Part shown: positions 18,788 to 27,496 of the stretch, piece after piece | Position numbering within the stretch: position 1 is the first letter of the stretch | Layout of the letters: each line of letters starts with the position of its first letter | DNA from: Clostridium mediterraneense | GTDB taxonomy: Bacteria; Bacillota; Clostridia; Clostridiales; Clostridiaceae | Direction of reading: 5' to 3' | DNA: 64,000 nt | Assembly: GCF_900091705.1 (NCBI RefSeq) | Contig: NZ_LT594785.1 | Span: 2,057,830 to 2,121,829, forward strand | The notes under the pieces: generated by a model | Told to the model about the DNA's origin: nothing | Databases searched by the model: none | Seen by the model: the letters and a program-made list of their open reading frames with translations, nothing else | Made by a program: the position numbers and the translations under genes

Positions 18788-19645
18788 ATGAATAATAAAA
18801 CTAAAGCTATTATTTTAATAATATTATCTGCATTTTCATTTGCATTAATGTCAACTTTTGTCAAACTTTCTGGTAATTTACCATCATTTGAAAAGAGCTT
18901 TTTCAGAAATTTAGTTAGCTGTATTGTAGCTTTTTATTTAATAAAGAAAAATTCTTCACCATTCTTTGGAAAGAAAGAAAATTTAAAATTATTAATTTTA
19001 AGATCGGCTCTTGGAACTGTAGGAATATGGGCTAGTTTTTATGCTATTGATAATCTTATATTATCTAATGCAAATATATTAAATCAGCTAAGTCCATTCT
19101 TTGTTATTATTTTCTCTTATATATTTTTAAAAGAAAAAATAAAGCCGGTTCATATCATTTCTTTATGTATTGCTTTTTTAGGAATGCTATTTATAATTAA
19201 GCCAAGCTTTACTATGACAGAAACTTTATTTGCATCACTTATAGGATTATCTTCAGCAGTATTTGCTGGAGGGGCTTATGCTTGTGTTAGAGCACTTGGT
19301 AGTAGAGAAAAATCATATACTATAGTATTTTTCTTCTCGCTTTTCTCAATAGTAACTACAATTCCATTTTTACTATTTGATTTTAAGATACCAAGTATTA
19401 CTCAAGTTATACTGCTACTTTTAGCTGGAGTATTTGCATCAATAGCTCAATTTGCTCTAACTCTTTCATATAGATATGCTCCTGCAAAGGAAATATCTAT
19501 ATATACTTATACTCAAGTTATATTTACAGCTATAATAGGAATTATAATTTGGAAGGAAGTACCTGATACCTTATCATTCATAGGATATATAGTTATCATT
19601 ATTGCTTCTCTTAATATTTTCTTATATAACAAAAGACAAGCTTAA
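18788..19645 (+). CDS. EamA/DMT-superfamily transporter
   Basis: 285 residues with ten predicted transmembrane helices in two EamA repeats: residues about 5-135, with SNANILNQLSPFFVIIFSYIFLKEKI at the end of repeat 1, and about 150-280, with PAKEISIYTYTQVIFTAIIGIIIW in repeat 2. Members export or import small metabolites such as amino acids, nucleosides or sugars; the substrate cannot be told here. A very strong AAGGAGG lies before the ATG. Monocistronic, divergent from the histidine kinase gene, with its own terminator. Confidence 0.88.
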   Translation: MNNKTKAIILIILSAFSFALMSTFVKLSGNLPSFEKSFFRNLVSCIVAFYLIKKNSSPFFGKKENLKLLILRSALGTVGIWASFYAIDNLILSNANILNQLSPFFVIIFSYIFLKEKIKPVHIISLCIAFLGMLFIIKPSFTMTETLFASLIGLSSAVFAGGAYACVRALGSREKSYTIVFFFSLFSIVTTIPFLLFDFKIPSITQVILLLLAGVFASIAQFALTLSYRYAPAKEISIYTYTQVIFTAIIGIIIWKEVPDTLSFIGYIVIIIASLNIFLYNKRQA

Positions 19646-19647
19646 TA

Positions 19648-19686
19648 TAAAAAGGAACTATTTAAAATAAAATAGTTCCTTTTTAT
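19648..19686. terminator. Terminator between the EamA gene and nth
   Basis: Stem AAAAGGAACTATTT / AAATAGTTCCTTTT with an A-rich 5' side and a T-run on the plus strand; it could serve both convergent genes. Confidence 0.88.
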
Positions 19687-19730
19687 ATTTATAATTCAAT
19701 ATATTATTAAATTCTAAGATAGCTTATACC

Positions 19731-20378
19731 CTACTTTTTCTTTATAAGTTTTAAAGTTTCTTTATTATAATCACAATCTTTATTTATAGGACAATTGGGG
19801 CAGTCTGGTTTTCTTGCATAACATCTTCTTCTACCATGGAAAATAATTAAATGATGAGCAAGAGTCCACTCTTTTTTAGGTAACTCTTCCTGAAGCTGCT
19901 TTTCTGTATCAAGTACATTATCAGCTTTTGCAAGTCCAATTCTGTTTGAAACTCTAAAAACATGAGTATCTACTGCTATAGCTGGAACACCAAAAGCATT
20001 TGATAAAACTACATTTGCAGTTTTTCTTCCAGCACCTGCAAGTGAAGTTATACCTTCCATAGTTGGTGGAACTTCTCCATCAAAATTTTCTATTATTTGT
20101 TTACACATCATAAGTAAATTCTTTGCCTTATTTCTATATAATCCTATAGTTTTAAGTCTTTCTTCTAGCTCTTCCTGAGAAATCTTTGACATGGAATAAA
20201 CATCCGGATAATCTTTAAAAAATGTTTTTGTTATCTCATTAACCTTAACATCTGTAGTTTGAGCTGAAAGTGCTGTTGCTACTAAAAGTTGAAAAGGTGT
20301 TTCATAATTTAATTCACACTTTGCATCTGGATATTCTTTTTTAAGAGCTTCCAAAACTCTTTTTGTTCTTGCTCTCAT
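19731..20378 (-). CDS. nth: Endonuclease III
   Basis: Base-excision-repair glycosylase/AP lyase that removes oxidised pyrimidines. 215 residues. It contains the helix-hairpin-helix ITSLAGAGRKTANVVLSNAFG with the catalytic Lys, then AVDTHVFRVSNRIGL with the catalytic Asp, and a C-terminal [4Fe-4S] cluster motif C-x6-C-x2-C-x5-C (CYARKPDCPNCPINKDC). The hairpin usually reads LPGVGRKTA; here it is LAGAGRKTA, a mild substitution. It precedes plsC and queG in transcription order reversed; spacing of 47 bp to plsC suggests a common transcript. Confidence 0.95.
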   Translation of the reverse strand: MRARTKRVLEALKKEYPDAKCELNYETPFQLLVATALSAQTTDVKVNEITKTFFKDYPDVYSMSKISQEELEERLKTIGLYRNKAKNLLMMCKQIIENFDGEVPPTMEGITSLAGAGRKTANVVLSNAFGVPAIAVDTHVFRVSNRIGLAKADNVLDTEKQLQEELPKKEWTLAHHLIIFHGRRRCYARKPDCPNCPINKDCDYNKETLKLIKKK

Positions 20379-20425
20379 AATTTTCTCCTTATCTTTAATA
20401 ATAAATTACTTTTTCATTAGCTAAA

Positions 20426-21127
20426 TTATTTATAAACTCCCCTATAACTATCTGGAAGAAGTTTTGCTATACTCTTCATATAAACTTCTAACACTCTGTC
20501 ATCATATTCATGTCTATCTTCATCTTTCTCTTTTGCAGGAACTTCAACAGGATCACCAAATATTACAGTAACTTTTGAATGATGGAAAGTTTCTTGTCCC
20601 ATGTTACCTTCCTTATTTATAGGCATAAGCTTTTCTGTTCCAGTCATACCAATTGGAATAACCGTTGCTTTTGTAAGTCTTGCAATAAGATTAATTCCCT
20701 TTTTAGCTTCTATCATTGCTCCAGTTCTACTTCTTGTTCCTTCTGGGAAGATAACAATATTATTTCCTTCTTTAGAAGCTGTTATTATATTTTTAAGAGC
20801 ATCTTTATCTGCTGAATTTGGTTTTATATTTATAGTTTTCACAAGTCTCATCCCTATATTAGTAAGAGGATCTCCACTTAATTTTACTCCTGCTATAAAA
20901 TAAGGATCATATTTTTCTTTTAAAATTCTATTTAAAATTAATGCATCTGAATTACTAAGATGATTTCCTATAAATATTATTGGTCCTTTAACTTTTGCTA
21001 CATTCTCAAAACCATTAACTTCTAAATCAGCATATCTATTTAAAACACCATTTACTAAACTTCTTCCTATAGGTTGAAAAATAAAATCTGGTAATCCAAC
21101 TATAAATTTTGCTAACCACGGTTGCAT
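20426..21127 (-). CDS. plsC: 1-acyl-sn-glycerol-3-phosphate acyltransferase
   Basis: Membrane-associated enzyme that makes phosphatidic acid from lysophosphatidate. 233 residues. Acyltransferase motif I is NHLSNSD (His56/Asp61, H-x4-D), the glycerol-phosphate-binding block reads FPEGTRSRTG, and VIPIGMTG is motif IV. The N-terminal segment is amphipathic and hydrophobic, suiting membrane association. Lies 42 bp downstream of queG and 47 bp upstream of nth on the same strand, so a queG-plsC-nth transcript is likely. Confidence 0.9.
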   Translation of the reverse strand: MQPWLAKFIVGLPDFIFQPIGRSLVNGVLNRYADLEVNGFENVAKVKGPIIFIGNHLSNSDALILNRILKEKYDPYFIAGVKLSGDPLTNIGMRLVKTINIKPNSADKDALKNIITASKEGNNIVIFPEGTRSRTGAMIEAKKGINLIARLTKATVIPIGMTGTEKLMPINKEGNMGQETFHHSKVTVIFGDPVEVPAKEKDEDRHEYDDRVLEVYMKSIAKLLPDSYRGVYK

Positions 21128-21169
21128 ATTTTTAATCTCCCTTTCTATTATGACATAACTTATAAAATA

Positions 21170-22165
21170 TTATAATTTATCAATGTCTAAAAGTCTATTT
21201 TTGTAGTCATTAATATACTCTGAATTTGATTTTACATCTTTTATATTTTCTTTTTCTACTAAATGTCTTTTTATCATTGCATTTCTAATAATAATATTTT
21301 TACCTCTCCATCCACAAGATGTTTGCTTAAAAGTTTTCTTAAAATTTGCATTATCTATACTTATCATATCTTCTGTAGTAACATTTCTCATAAAATCCTT
21401 TGGCTTAAATTCTTCAATTTTTGAATATTCTTTATCTCTATTATAAGGACATTCTAATTGACAACTATCACAGCCAAAAATTCTTCCATCCATCTTCTTA
21501 ATAAATACTTTATTAATTTCTTTTTTCTGAGTAATATATGACATACATATATTACAATTTTTTCTCACTCTATTTATAGATTTAGTTGGACATTCATTAT
21601 AACAAATTTCACATTCTCCACATTCTTTAAACTGTTGAATTTCATCTGCAGTTCTAACATCTTCACCTGCAATATCTAAATCAGTTATTATTTCACCTAA
21701 AAATACATATGATCCATATTTTTTGGTTATTAACATATTATTTTTACCTATAAATCCAACACCACTTATATAAGCTATATATCTTTCAGGCAATGTATTA
21801 CTATCTGTAAATGCTAAAGCTTTTCCACCTTTACTTTCTATAAATTCACAAACTTGTTTTAAGTATTTATGTACTACATTATGATAATCTTCCCCTCTTG
21901 TATAAAGTGAAAATCCATTATCTTCATACTCAGTATCATGAAGATAAGGAAAGGCTATAGAAATTATAGTCTTTCCTTCTTCCATATAATGATTTGGGGT
22001 TATTCTAATATCAATGTCTTGTTCTTCAAATTCATTTTCTAAACCTTTTTCTTTTCTTTCTTTAAAAAAATCATAAAGTTCAGTAAATTTTCGACATTTA
22101 ATAAAGCCTATAGTATCTAGCCCTATTTCTTTACAATAATCTATAATTTCTTGTCTTAAATCCAT
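21170..22165 (-). CDS. queG: Epoxyqueuosine reductase
   Basis: Cobalamin- and iron-sulfur-dependent enzyme that reduces epoxyqueuosine to queuosine in tRNA. 331 residues. N-terminal DUF1730-like region: FPYLHDTEYEDNGFSLYTRGEDYHNVVHKYLK and DSNTLPERYIAYISGVGFIGKNNMLI. Two [4Fe-4S] clusters come from CGECEICYNECPTKSI with CNICMSY and CDSCQLECPYN, the arrangement expected of QueG. The tail KQTSCGWRGKNIIIRNAMI matches the HEAT-like end of the family. No other queuosine genes lie nearby. It is 22 bp downstream of cysE, possibly within the cysteine transcript. Confidence 0.92.
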   Translation of the reverse strand: MDLRQEIIDYCKEIGLDTIGFIKCRKFTELYDFFKERKEKGLENEFEEQDIDIRITPNHYMEEGKTIISIAFPYLHDTEYEDNGFSLYTRGEDYHNVVHKYLKQVCEFIESKGGKALAFTDSNTLPERYIAYISGVGFIGKNNMLITKKYGSYVFLGEIITDLDIAGEDVRTADEIQQFKECGECEICYNECPTKSINRVRKNCNICMSYITQKKEINKVFIKKMDGRIFGCDSCQLECPYNRDKEYSKIEEFKPKDFMRNVTTEDMISIDNANFKKTFKQTSCGWRGKNIIIRNAMIKRHLVEKENIKDVKSNSEYINDYKNRLLDIDKL

Positions 22166-22186
22166 ACTAATTCTCTTTCTGTCATT

Positions 22187-22768
22187 TTAAATAATCATGT
22201 TATTATAAATTTTTTGCCCCTTGTAATCTTCTATTTCTATAATATCACATTTATTTTTTTTATTCTTATTCACTGCTGGTATTCCTACAATTGTAGCATT
22301 TTCTTCCATATCCCTTAAGACTACAGCATTAGCTCCAATTTTTGAATTAGCCCCTATTCTAATTGGACCTAAAACTTTAGCTCCACAACCAATTATAACA
22401 TTATCCTCTATAGTTGGATGTCTTTTTCCTTTATCTTTACCTGTTCCACCTAAAGTTACTCCATGATAAATAACTACATTATCACCAACTTCAGCTGTTT
22501 CCCCAATAACTACTCCCATACCATGATCTATAAACAATCCCTTACCTATAGTTGCTCCTGGATGAATTTCTATTCCTGTTAAAAACCTTGCTAGCTGTGA
22601 TATAAGTCTTGCCATAAAAAATAACTTTCTCTTATAAAATTTATTAGCAACTCTATAAAAAATTAATACATGAATACTAGGATATAAAAGAAAAACTTCT
22701 AATTTGGATCTAGCAGCAGGATCATTTTTTAATACACTATTTATATCACTTTTTATATTTCTAAACAA
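22187..22768 (-). CDS. cysE: Serine O-acetyltransferase
   Basis: Makes O-acetylserine from serine and acetyl-CoA, the first step of cysteine synthesis. 193 residues, the short Firmicute form. Left-handed beta-helix hexapeptide repeats run from [15 protein letters not shown] to [16 protein letters not shown]. The catalytic His blocks are [14 protein letters not shown] and [20 protein letters not shown]. It sits 16 bp after cysK, and both are under the Cys T-box at 23772-24057. The C-terminal feedback tail is short and polar. Confidence 0.95.
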   Translation of the reverse strand: MFRNIKSDINSVLKNDPAARSKLEVFLLYPSIHVLIFYRVANKFYKRKLFFMARLISQLARFLTGIEIHPGATIGKGLFIDHGMGVVIGETAEVGDNVVIYHGVTLGGTGKDKGKRHPTIEDNVIIGCGAKVLGPIRIGANSKIGANAVVLRDMEENATIVGIPAVNKNKKNKCDIIEIEDYKGQKIYNNMII

Positions 22769-22783
22769 CTTTATCCCCCATTT

Positions 22784-23692
22784 TTATTCATATAATCCTG
22801 TAGAGAAATATTTTTCTCCACCATCAGCTGATATAGCAACTATATTTTTATCTTTTGGTAATTCTTTAGCTAAATCTAATGCAGCTAAAATTACAGCTCC
22901 TGATGAGATTCCTACAAGAACTCCTTCTTCCTGTGCATATGATTTTGCTATAGTGAAAGCATCTTCATTACTAACCTTAACAATTTTATCTACAACTTTA
23001 GAATCGTATATTTGTGGTACAAATCCTGCTCCAATTCCTTGTATTTTATGAGGACCAGGATTTTCTCCAGAAAGAACTGCTGATGCTTCTGGTTCTACTG
23101 CAATTATTTTTATATCTTTATTAAATTCTTTTAATTTTCTTCCTATGCCACTAATTGTTCCACCTGTTCCAACACCAACTACAACTGCTGCAACATCTGG
23201 TATATCTTTAATTATTTCTTCTGCTGTAGTTTCATAGTGCTTATCTCTATTTCCTACATTATTAAATTGTTGTGGCATAAAATATCCTTTTTTATTTACA
23301 AGCTCTGTAGCTTTTTCAATTGCGCCCTTCATTCCTTTAGAAGCATCAGTTAATATAAGCTCAGCCCCATAAGCTTTTATAATTTCTCTTCTTTCTTTAC
23401 TCATACTCTCTGGCATGACTATAACTACTTTATAACCTTTTAACTTACCAATCATAGCAACAGATATTCCTGTATTTCCACTTGTTGGTTCAACAATAAC
23501 ATCACCTTTTTTTAAAGTACCCTCCCTTTCCGCTTTTTCTATCATTCCAAGAGCTGCTCTATCTTTAATACTACCTGTAGCATTAAACCTTTCTAATTTT
23601 ACATAAACATTTGCCCCATTTTTATCATTTATCGAGTTAATTTTTACAATAGGTGTCCCCCCTATTAATTCTAATGCATTATTATATTTCAT
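22784..23692 (-). CDS. cysK: Cysteine synthase (O-acetylserine sulfhydrylase)
   Basis: PLP enzyme converting O-acetylserine and sulfide to cysteine. 302 residues. PLP-binding lysine in ATGSIKDRAAL (Lys43), substrate loop TSGNTGIS, QFNNVGNRDKHYETTAEEI, the phosphate-binding GVGTGGTISGIGR, and the C-terminal ISADGGEKYFSTGLY. Length and motifs are those of CysK rather than cystathionine beta-synthase. It is the first gene after the cysteine-specific T-box, so it should be induced when charged tRNA-Cys is scarce. Confidence 0.95.
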   Translation of the reverse strand: MKYNNALELIGGTPIVKINSINDKNGANVYVKLERFNATGSIKDRAALGMIEKAEREGTLKKGDVIVEPTSGNTGISVAMIGKLKGYKVVIVMPESMSKERREIIKAYGAELILTDASKGMKGAIEKATELVNKKGYFMPQQFNNVGNRDKHYETTAEEIIKDIPDVAAVVVGVGTGGTISGIGRKLKEFNKDIKIIAVEPEASAVLSGENPGPHKIQGIGAGFVPQIYDSKVVDKIVKVSNEDAFTIAKSYAQEEGVLVGISSGAVILAALDLAKELPKDKNIVAISADGGEKYFSTGLYE

Positions 23693-23771
23693 TACTTCTC
23701 CTCCTATCTTTTAACTAAACTACATTTTAGAAATTACATATATAAAATTAAATAAATATTTCCTAAAAAAG

Positions 23772-24057
23772 TGTATAAAAAAATCGCCTCTAAATTTTCA
23801 TTTAGAGACGATTTTTCACCGCGGTCCCACTCTAATTAAACACATAATAACTGTGCTTCATCTTTTCAAGTACATATTTATACTCTATCATTATAACGGT
23901 TGAATTCCGTAAAATCCTACTTCTATTTCAGATATATGCTCCAAAGTGCACTTCTCAAAAACTAAGGTTAAAGGCTCTCAGCATCCCTTTATCTCTGTAT
24001 CCTATCATTTATGGTACTCTACTTTATCATAGCATTTATTCTATTCTCTGTAATTTC
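23772..24057 (-). promoter_or_regulatory. Cysteine-specific T-box leader upstream of cysK-cysE
   Basis: The T-box core AGAGTGGGACCGCGG is on the minus strand at 23833-23819 (consensus AGGGTGGNACCGCG). It is followed by a terminator, GTCTCTAAAT / ATTTAGAGGC, with a T-run near 23779-23812. Upstream, the Stem I specifier region reads GAGAAGTGCACTTT at about 23957-23944, giving specifier codon TGC followed by A, i.e. cysteine. The distal-loop block GATGCTGAGAGCC lies 5' of it. Uncharged tRNA-Cys should stabilise the antiterminator and switch on cysK-cysE. Confidence 0.92.
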
Positions 24058-24116
24058 TTATATTATAATTATATTCTAACAACTCAGTTTTGCAACTGTT
24101 TTTTTATAACAATTTT

Positions 24117-25373
24117 CTACCTATTTTTCTTAAGTAAAGGCTCAAAGAATTCATCAACTATATCTGACATAAGCACTATTCCTTTGATTTTTTCTTCTTC
24201 ATCAATTACTGGTACTGAAACAAGATTATATTTAGATAAAATCTCCGCTGCAATTGAAATATCATCTGTATAATTTATAGATATAGGATTTTCTTTCATT
24301 ATATCCTTAAGCTTACATTCATTCTTATTTAAAATTAAATCAGCAAAACTTACTACTCCTTCTAGTCTATTTTCTTCATCAGTAATATAAATATAATACA
24401 TTACTTCTTCTTCTGGCTTAGACTCTCTTAGTAGATCTAAAGTTTCACCAACTGTAATATCTGTAATATTTAAAGATATAAAGTCCTTATTCATTATACT
24501 TCCTATACTTTCATCACTATAAGAAAGTAATTCTTCAACTTCTTTAGCATCTTCACTTTCTAAGTTAGCTAATACCTTTTCTCTTTGCTCTTGATCTAAC
24601 TCATCTAAGATATCTGCAATTTCATCATTAGGGATATTTTCAAAAAGTTCAGCTGTTTCTAGATCTGAAAGTTCTTTAATAATACTAACTTGAACTTCTG
24701 GCTCTACTTCTTCTAAAGTATCGGCTGCTAAATCTTCACTTAAACTTTCAAAAATACTTTTTCTTTGCTGCTCATCAACTTCTTCTAAGATATCAGCTAT
24801 ATCTGCTGGATGAAGCTGATGTATTCTTTTATATGGCGCTGCAACTTGAAGATTATTTTTTTCAACTTCTAAAGATTCAACATCTTCCCACATAACTGCT
24901 CTTTCTTCAAAGTCCTTTTTAAATATACCACCTAAAAATCTGCCTAAACCTTCAAGACCTTTTCTTCTATATCTAACATATTTACCAGTCTCAATAGCTA
25001 TTACTCTATATCCACCAGCAAATTCTGCAAGTCTTAAATCTTCTACTCTAACAACTTTTCTACCATTAACGTCTACTATCTTTTTATCTAAAATATCTTT
25101 AGTTAATAAATGACTATAGTTTCTAGGAAGTATTTCTCTACTTCCACTAACTTGTATTCTCACTTTTCCAGACTCATTTTGATAGAAATCTATTCTTTTA
25201 AACTCACAGCTTAAAATCCCTTCATCAACTTTAACTTTATAACCAATTACTTTTGGAAATCCATTTTCAGTTGTTACATAAACATCTTTAAGAACCCCCA
25301 TAACTTCATTAAACTCGTCATAAATTTTTTTATTTAAAATTGAACTATAAAGAAAAAAACTTAATCTATTCAT
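24117..25373 (-). CDS. Soluble PRC-barrel / MgtE-N / CBS-pair protein
   Basis: 418 residues from the ATG at 25373, with AGGAGG 9 nt upstream. Two PRC-barrel-like segments (about 1-60 and 75-150) are followed by an MgtE intracellular N domain (about 180-285; LHPADIADILEEVDEQQR and repeated ADTLEE/ADILDEL helices). A CBS pair comes last (about 290-415; SIMNKDFISLNITDITVGE and DIMKENPISINYTD). These are the cytosolic Mg2+-sensing modules of the MgtE channel, but the five transmembrane helices are absent and the protein ends after the second CBS. It may be a soluble Mg2+/nucleotide sensor or partner of a channel encoded elsewhere. Confidence 0.8.
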   Translation of the reverse strand: MNRLSFFLYSSILNKKIYDEFNEVMGVLKDVYVTTENGFPKVIGYKVKVDEGILSCEFKRIDFYQNESGKVRIQVSGSREILPRNYSHLLTKDILDKKIVDVNGRKVVRVEDLRLAEFAGGYRVIAIETGKYVRYRRKGLEGLGRFLGGIFKKDFEERAVMWEDVESLEVEKNNLQVAAPYKRIHQLHPADIADILEEVDEQQRKSIFESLSEDLAADTLEEVEPEVQVSIIKELSDLETAELFENIPNDEIADILDELDQEQREKVLANLESEDAKEVEELLSYSDESIGSIMNKDFISLNITDITVGETLDLLRESKPEEEVMYYIYITDEENRLEGVVSFADLILNKNECKLKDIMKENPISINYTDDISIAAEILSKYNLVSVPVIDEEEKIKGIVLMSDIVDEFFEPLLKKNR

Positions 25374-25535
25374 AATAAAAGTCCTCCTCACGCTTAAGAC
25401 GCATGAGGAATTTATAAGCTAAACTTCAAGCTCCCTCATACATCTTATTTGTTTATTATTTAATTTTCTTCGATAACTCTGAGGGACACCCTCCATTTAG
25501 ACTCACCACCTTTAGTTCTTCACTTATTAATCATA
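25374..25535 (-). promoter_or_regulatory. Structured 5' leader with mutually exclusive hairpins over the ribosome binding site
   Basis: In the RNA, the segment from positions 25408-25401 (CCTCATGC) can pair in two ways. Upstream, it forms a 13-bp stem with two G-U pairs (25446-25434 with 25408-25396). Downstream, it pairs with GCGTGAGG (25393-25386), which covers half of the AGGAGG ribosome binding site. A further hairpin, GAGGG-TGT-CCCTC, sits at 25493-25481. This is the layout of a translation-controlling riboswitch or protein-binding leader. I could not match it to the M-box or another named class. Confidence 0.55.
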
Positions 25536-25629
25536 TTATATGTAATTGTACATAAATCTGTACATTACATTAATTATAATATATTAATCGCAATTAAATT
25601 GCAATAAATAAAGATTTTCAATTAAATAT

Positions 25630-25662
25630 AAAAAAAGTTTTAAGACTTAAAAGTCCTAAAAC
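25630..25662 (-). terminator. Intrinsic terminator overlapping the end of the membrane-protein gene
   Basis: Stem GTTTTAAGACTT / AAGTCCTAAAAC (25637-25648, 25651-25662) followed by seven T on the minus strand; the stop codon at 25640 lies within the stem. Confidence 0.85.
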
Positions 25663-26287
25663 CATAGAAAGTAATTCCAATTAAAAATAATTCACTAAAT
25701 AAACAATATGGAAAATATCTTAAACCTAAAATATAAGCTAAATTTTCTAATATTAAAACTGAAATAAGGCCTAATAAAATATTCATACCTAAAATATTTG
25801 TAGTTTCATTAAATTTAAATAAGACTACTGATATTAATAAAGCTAAAAATATTATTAAGTAAATCGCTTTAAAGATATAATTATTTCCCATTTCGATTAC
25901 ATAACCAAATTCCCATCTTATATTAAACTTAGCTTTTAAAATAAGCATTATACCAAAGTAAGTTGATGTCATTACTCCAAGAATTATATTTATTTTATTA
26001 AATTTCACCTTATCTGTTCTCCAAAAAATATAAAATAAAATAATTATTATAGCCGGTATATAAAGTAAATCTAAAAATCCAATTATCTTAGCAACTTCTA
26101 TACTTATTTTTAAACTTGTAAATACCATAAATAATAAAAATATATTTTTTAAAGCAGCAAGAAAAATAAATATCCCCATAGCTGGTTTTATCTTCTTTGG
26201 TGTTTTTTTTAAATTAATAAAAAACAATAATAAATAAAAAATAATTATAAGTAACAATAATATATAGTAGGAAAATGTACTTAACAT
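25640..26287 (-). CDS. Multi-pass membrane protein of unknown function
   Basis: 215 residues from the ATG at 26287, preceded by AGGAG at 8 nt; the in-frame GTG and ATG just upstream are too close to that site. Seven hydrophobic helices are visible, beginning FSYYILLLLIIIFYLLLFFI and ending in LFSELFLIGITFYGF. There are few charged residues in the helices and a Lys-rich first cytoplasmic loop (KKTPKKIK). No family recognised. It lies 48 bp downstream of the lipid kinase gene on the same strand. Confidence 0.6.
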   Translation of the reverse strand: MLSTFSYYILLLLIIIFYLLLFFINLKKTPKKIKPAMGIFIFLAALKNIFLLFMVFTSLKISIEVAKIIGFLDLLYIPAIIIILFYIFWRTDKVKFNKINIILGVMTSTYFGIMLILKAKFNIRWEFGYVIEMGNNYIFKAIYLIIFLALLISVVLFKFNETTNILGMNILLGLISVLILENLAYILGLRYFPYCLFSELFLIGITFYGFRTFKS

Positions 26288-26334
26288 ATCCATCACTCCT
26301 AAACTGTTGTTACTTATAATTATTAAGTAAAATC

Positions 26335-27216
26335 TTATTTTATTCCTAAAACCTTAAGACCACCTTTAATACATCTAACATCTAAAGGAAAATCCGGTCC
26401 TTTTTCACCATCAATATCTGTAACTATATCCTCATTAGATTCTATTAGTATTCTATCTGTTTGGAAATATTCAACTCTAGGATCATTTAATATTTCACCT
26501 CTTAATACCTTAAAGAAAATATGTATTAATTCATGAATACTTACAGCCTTAAAAACTATTACATCTAATAAACCATCATTAGCAACTGCTTCTGTAGCCA
26601 ATTTAAAATTACCTGCTGTTTGTCCATTGAAAACAAGCATAAGATACATCTTTAAATCTTCTTCTTTTTTCTCTTTAGCTGTTATACTAACTGATAATTT
26701 TCTAAAACTTGGAAGTTGCTCTATACCTTTTAAATAATATGCAAGCTTTCCTATTGTATTTTTTAAGTTTACATCTGTTTTTTGTGATACATCGGTAAAT
26801 AAACCTGTTGATAATACATTAACAAAATATTTGTCATTAACTTTTCCAAGGTCAATATCCTTTGGTTTTGAATTTAATATCTTCTTTAGATTTTGTTTAA
26901 TATCAGGTGATAAATTAAGGAATTTAGCAAAATCATTAGCTGTTCCTACTGGTAAGATTCCTATTGGGAGATCAATATTCCTCTTTTTCATAGCGTTAAC
27001 AACAGAATCAACTGTTCCATCACCACCAGCTATGAGTATATATTCATATGTTTCGTCAATATCTTCTAGAGCCTTTTCTACACCCTCACCTTTTTCTATT
27101 CTAAATGGTTCAACATTTAAATTCTTTTGTTGATGCATTTTTATAACTATATCCAAATGAGCTAATATAGCATTTTCTCCTGAATAAGGGTTATAAATAA
27201 ACTTTACCTTTTTCAA
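26335..27216 (-). CDS. Diacylglycerol kinase family lipid kinase (DgkB/YegS/BmrU-like)
   Basis: 293 residues. The catalytic domain has FIYNPYSGENA at the N-terminus, the nucleotide-binding AGGDGTVDSVVNAM, and GILPVGTANDFAKFL. The C-terminal beta-sandwich contains FNGQTAGNFKLATEAVANDGLLDVIVFK and DIDGEKGPDFPLDVRCIKGGL. These match soluble diacylglycerol kinases that recycle diacylglycerol to phosphatidic acid; the precise lipid is not certain within this family. It is divergent from pssA, another phospholipid gene. Confidence 0.88.
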   Translation of the reverse strand: MKKVKFIYNPYSGENAILAHLDIVIKMHQQKNLNVEPFRIEKGEGVEKALEDIDETYEYILIAGGDGTVDSVVNAMKKRNIDLPIGILPVGTANDFAKFLNLSPDIKQNLKKILNSKPKDIDLGKVNDKYFVNVLSTGLFTDVSQKTDVNLKNTIGKLAYYLKGIEQLPSFRKLSVSITAKEKKEEDLKMYLMLVFNGQTAGNFKLATEAVANDGLLDVIVFKAVSIHELIHIFFKVLRGEILNDPRVEYFQTDRILIESNEDIVTDIDGEKGPDFPLDVRCIKGGLKVLGIK

Positions 27217-27496
27217 CTCTTTCCCTCCACTTTTGATATCACTACTTCGTATTACTTCTTTAATTTAAAATCTTTTACATTTTCTTAATAAACTAGATTA
27301 TATCACTTATTTTAGGCCTTGTCGACTTTACACATCATATTCTTACTGATATAATTTAAGTTATTAAATTACATAGTTTAACTATTTTTTAATATAAGAT
27401 GTAAAAAATAAACGTATGTTTAATGCTTCTATTAAATAATTATTTATATAGGCCTTAAATTAGACTATGTTTTTAAAACTAGGAGTGATAATTTTT

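Noticed and set aside
22704-23051. Plus-strand frame opposite cysE-cysK (and other frames opposite genes, e.g. 20601-20903, 38432-38713, 60656-60967)
   Set aside because: These run antisense within well-supported genes, lack ribosome binding sites and show no family features.
25374-25535. M-box magnesium riboswitch
   Set aside because: The expected conserved M-box segments could not be recognised in the leader, although the gene context would suit.
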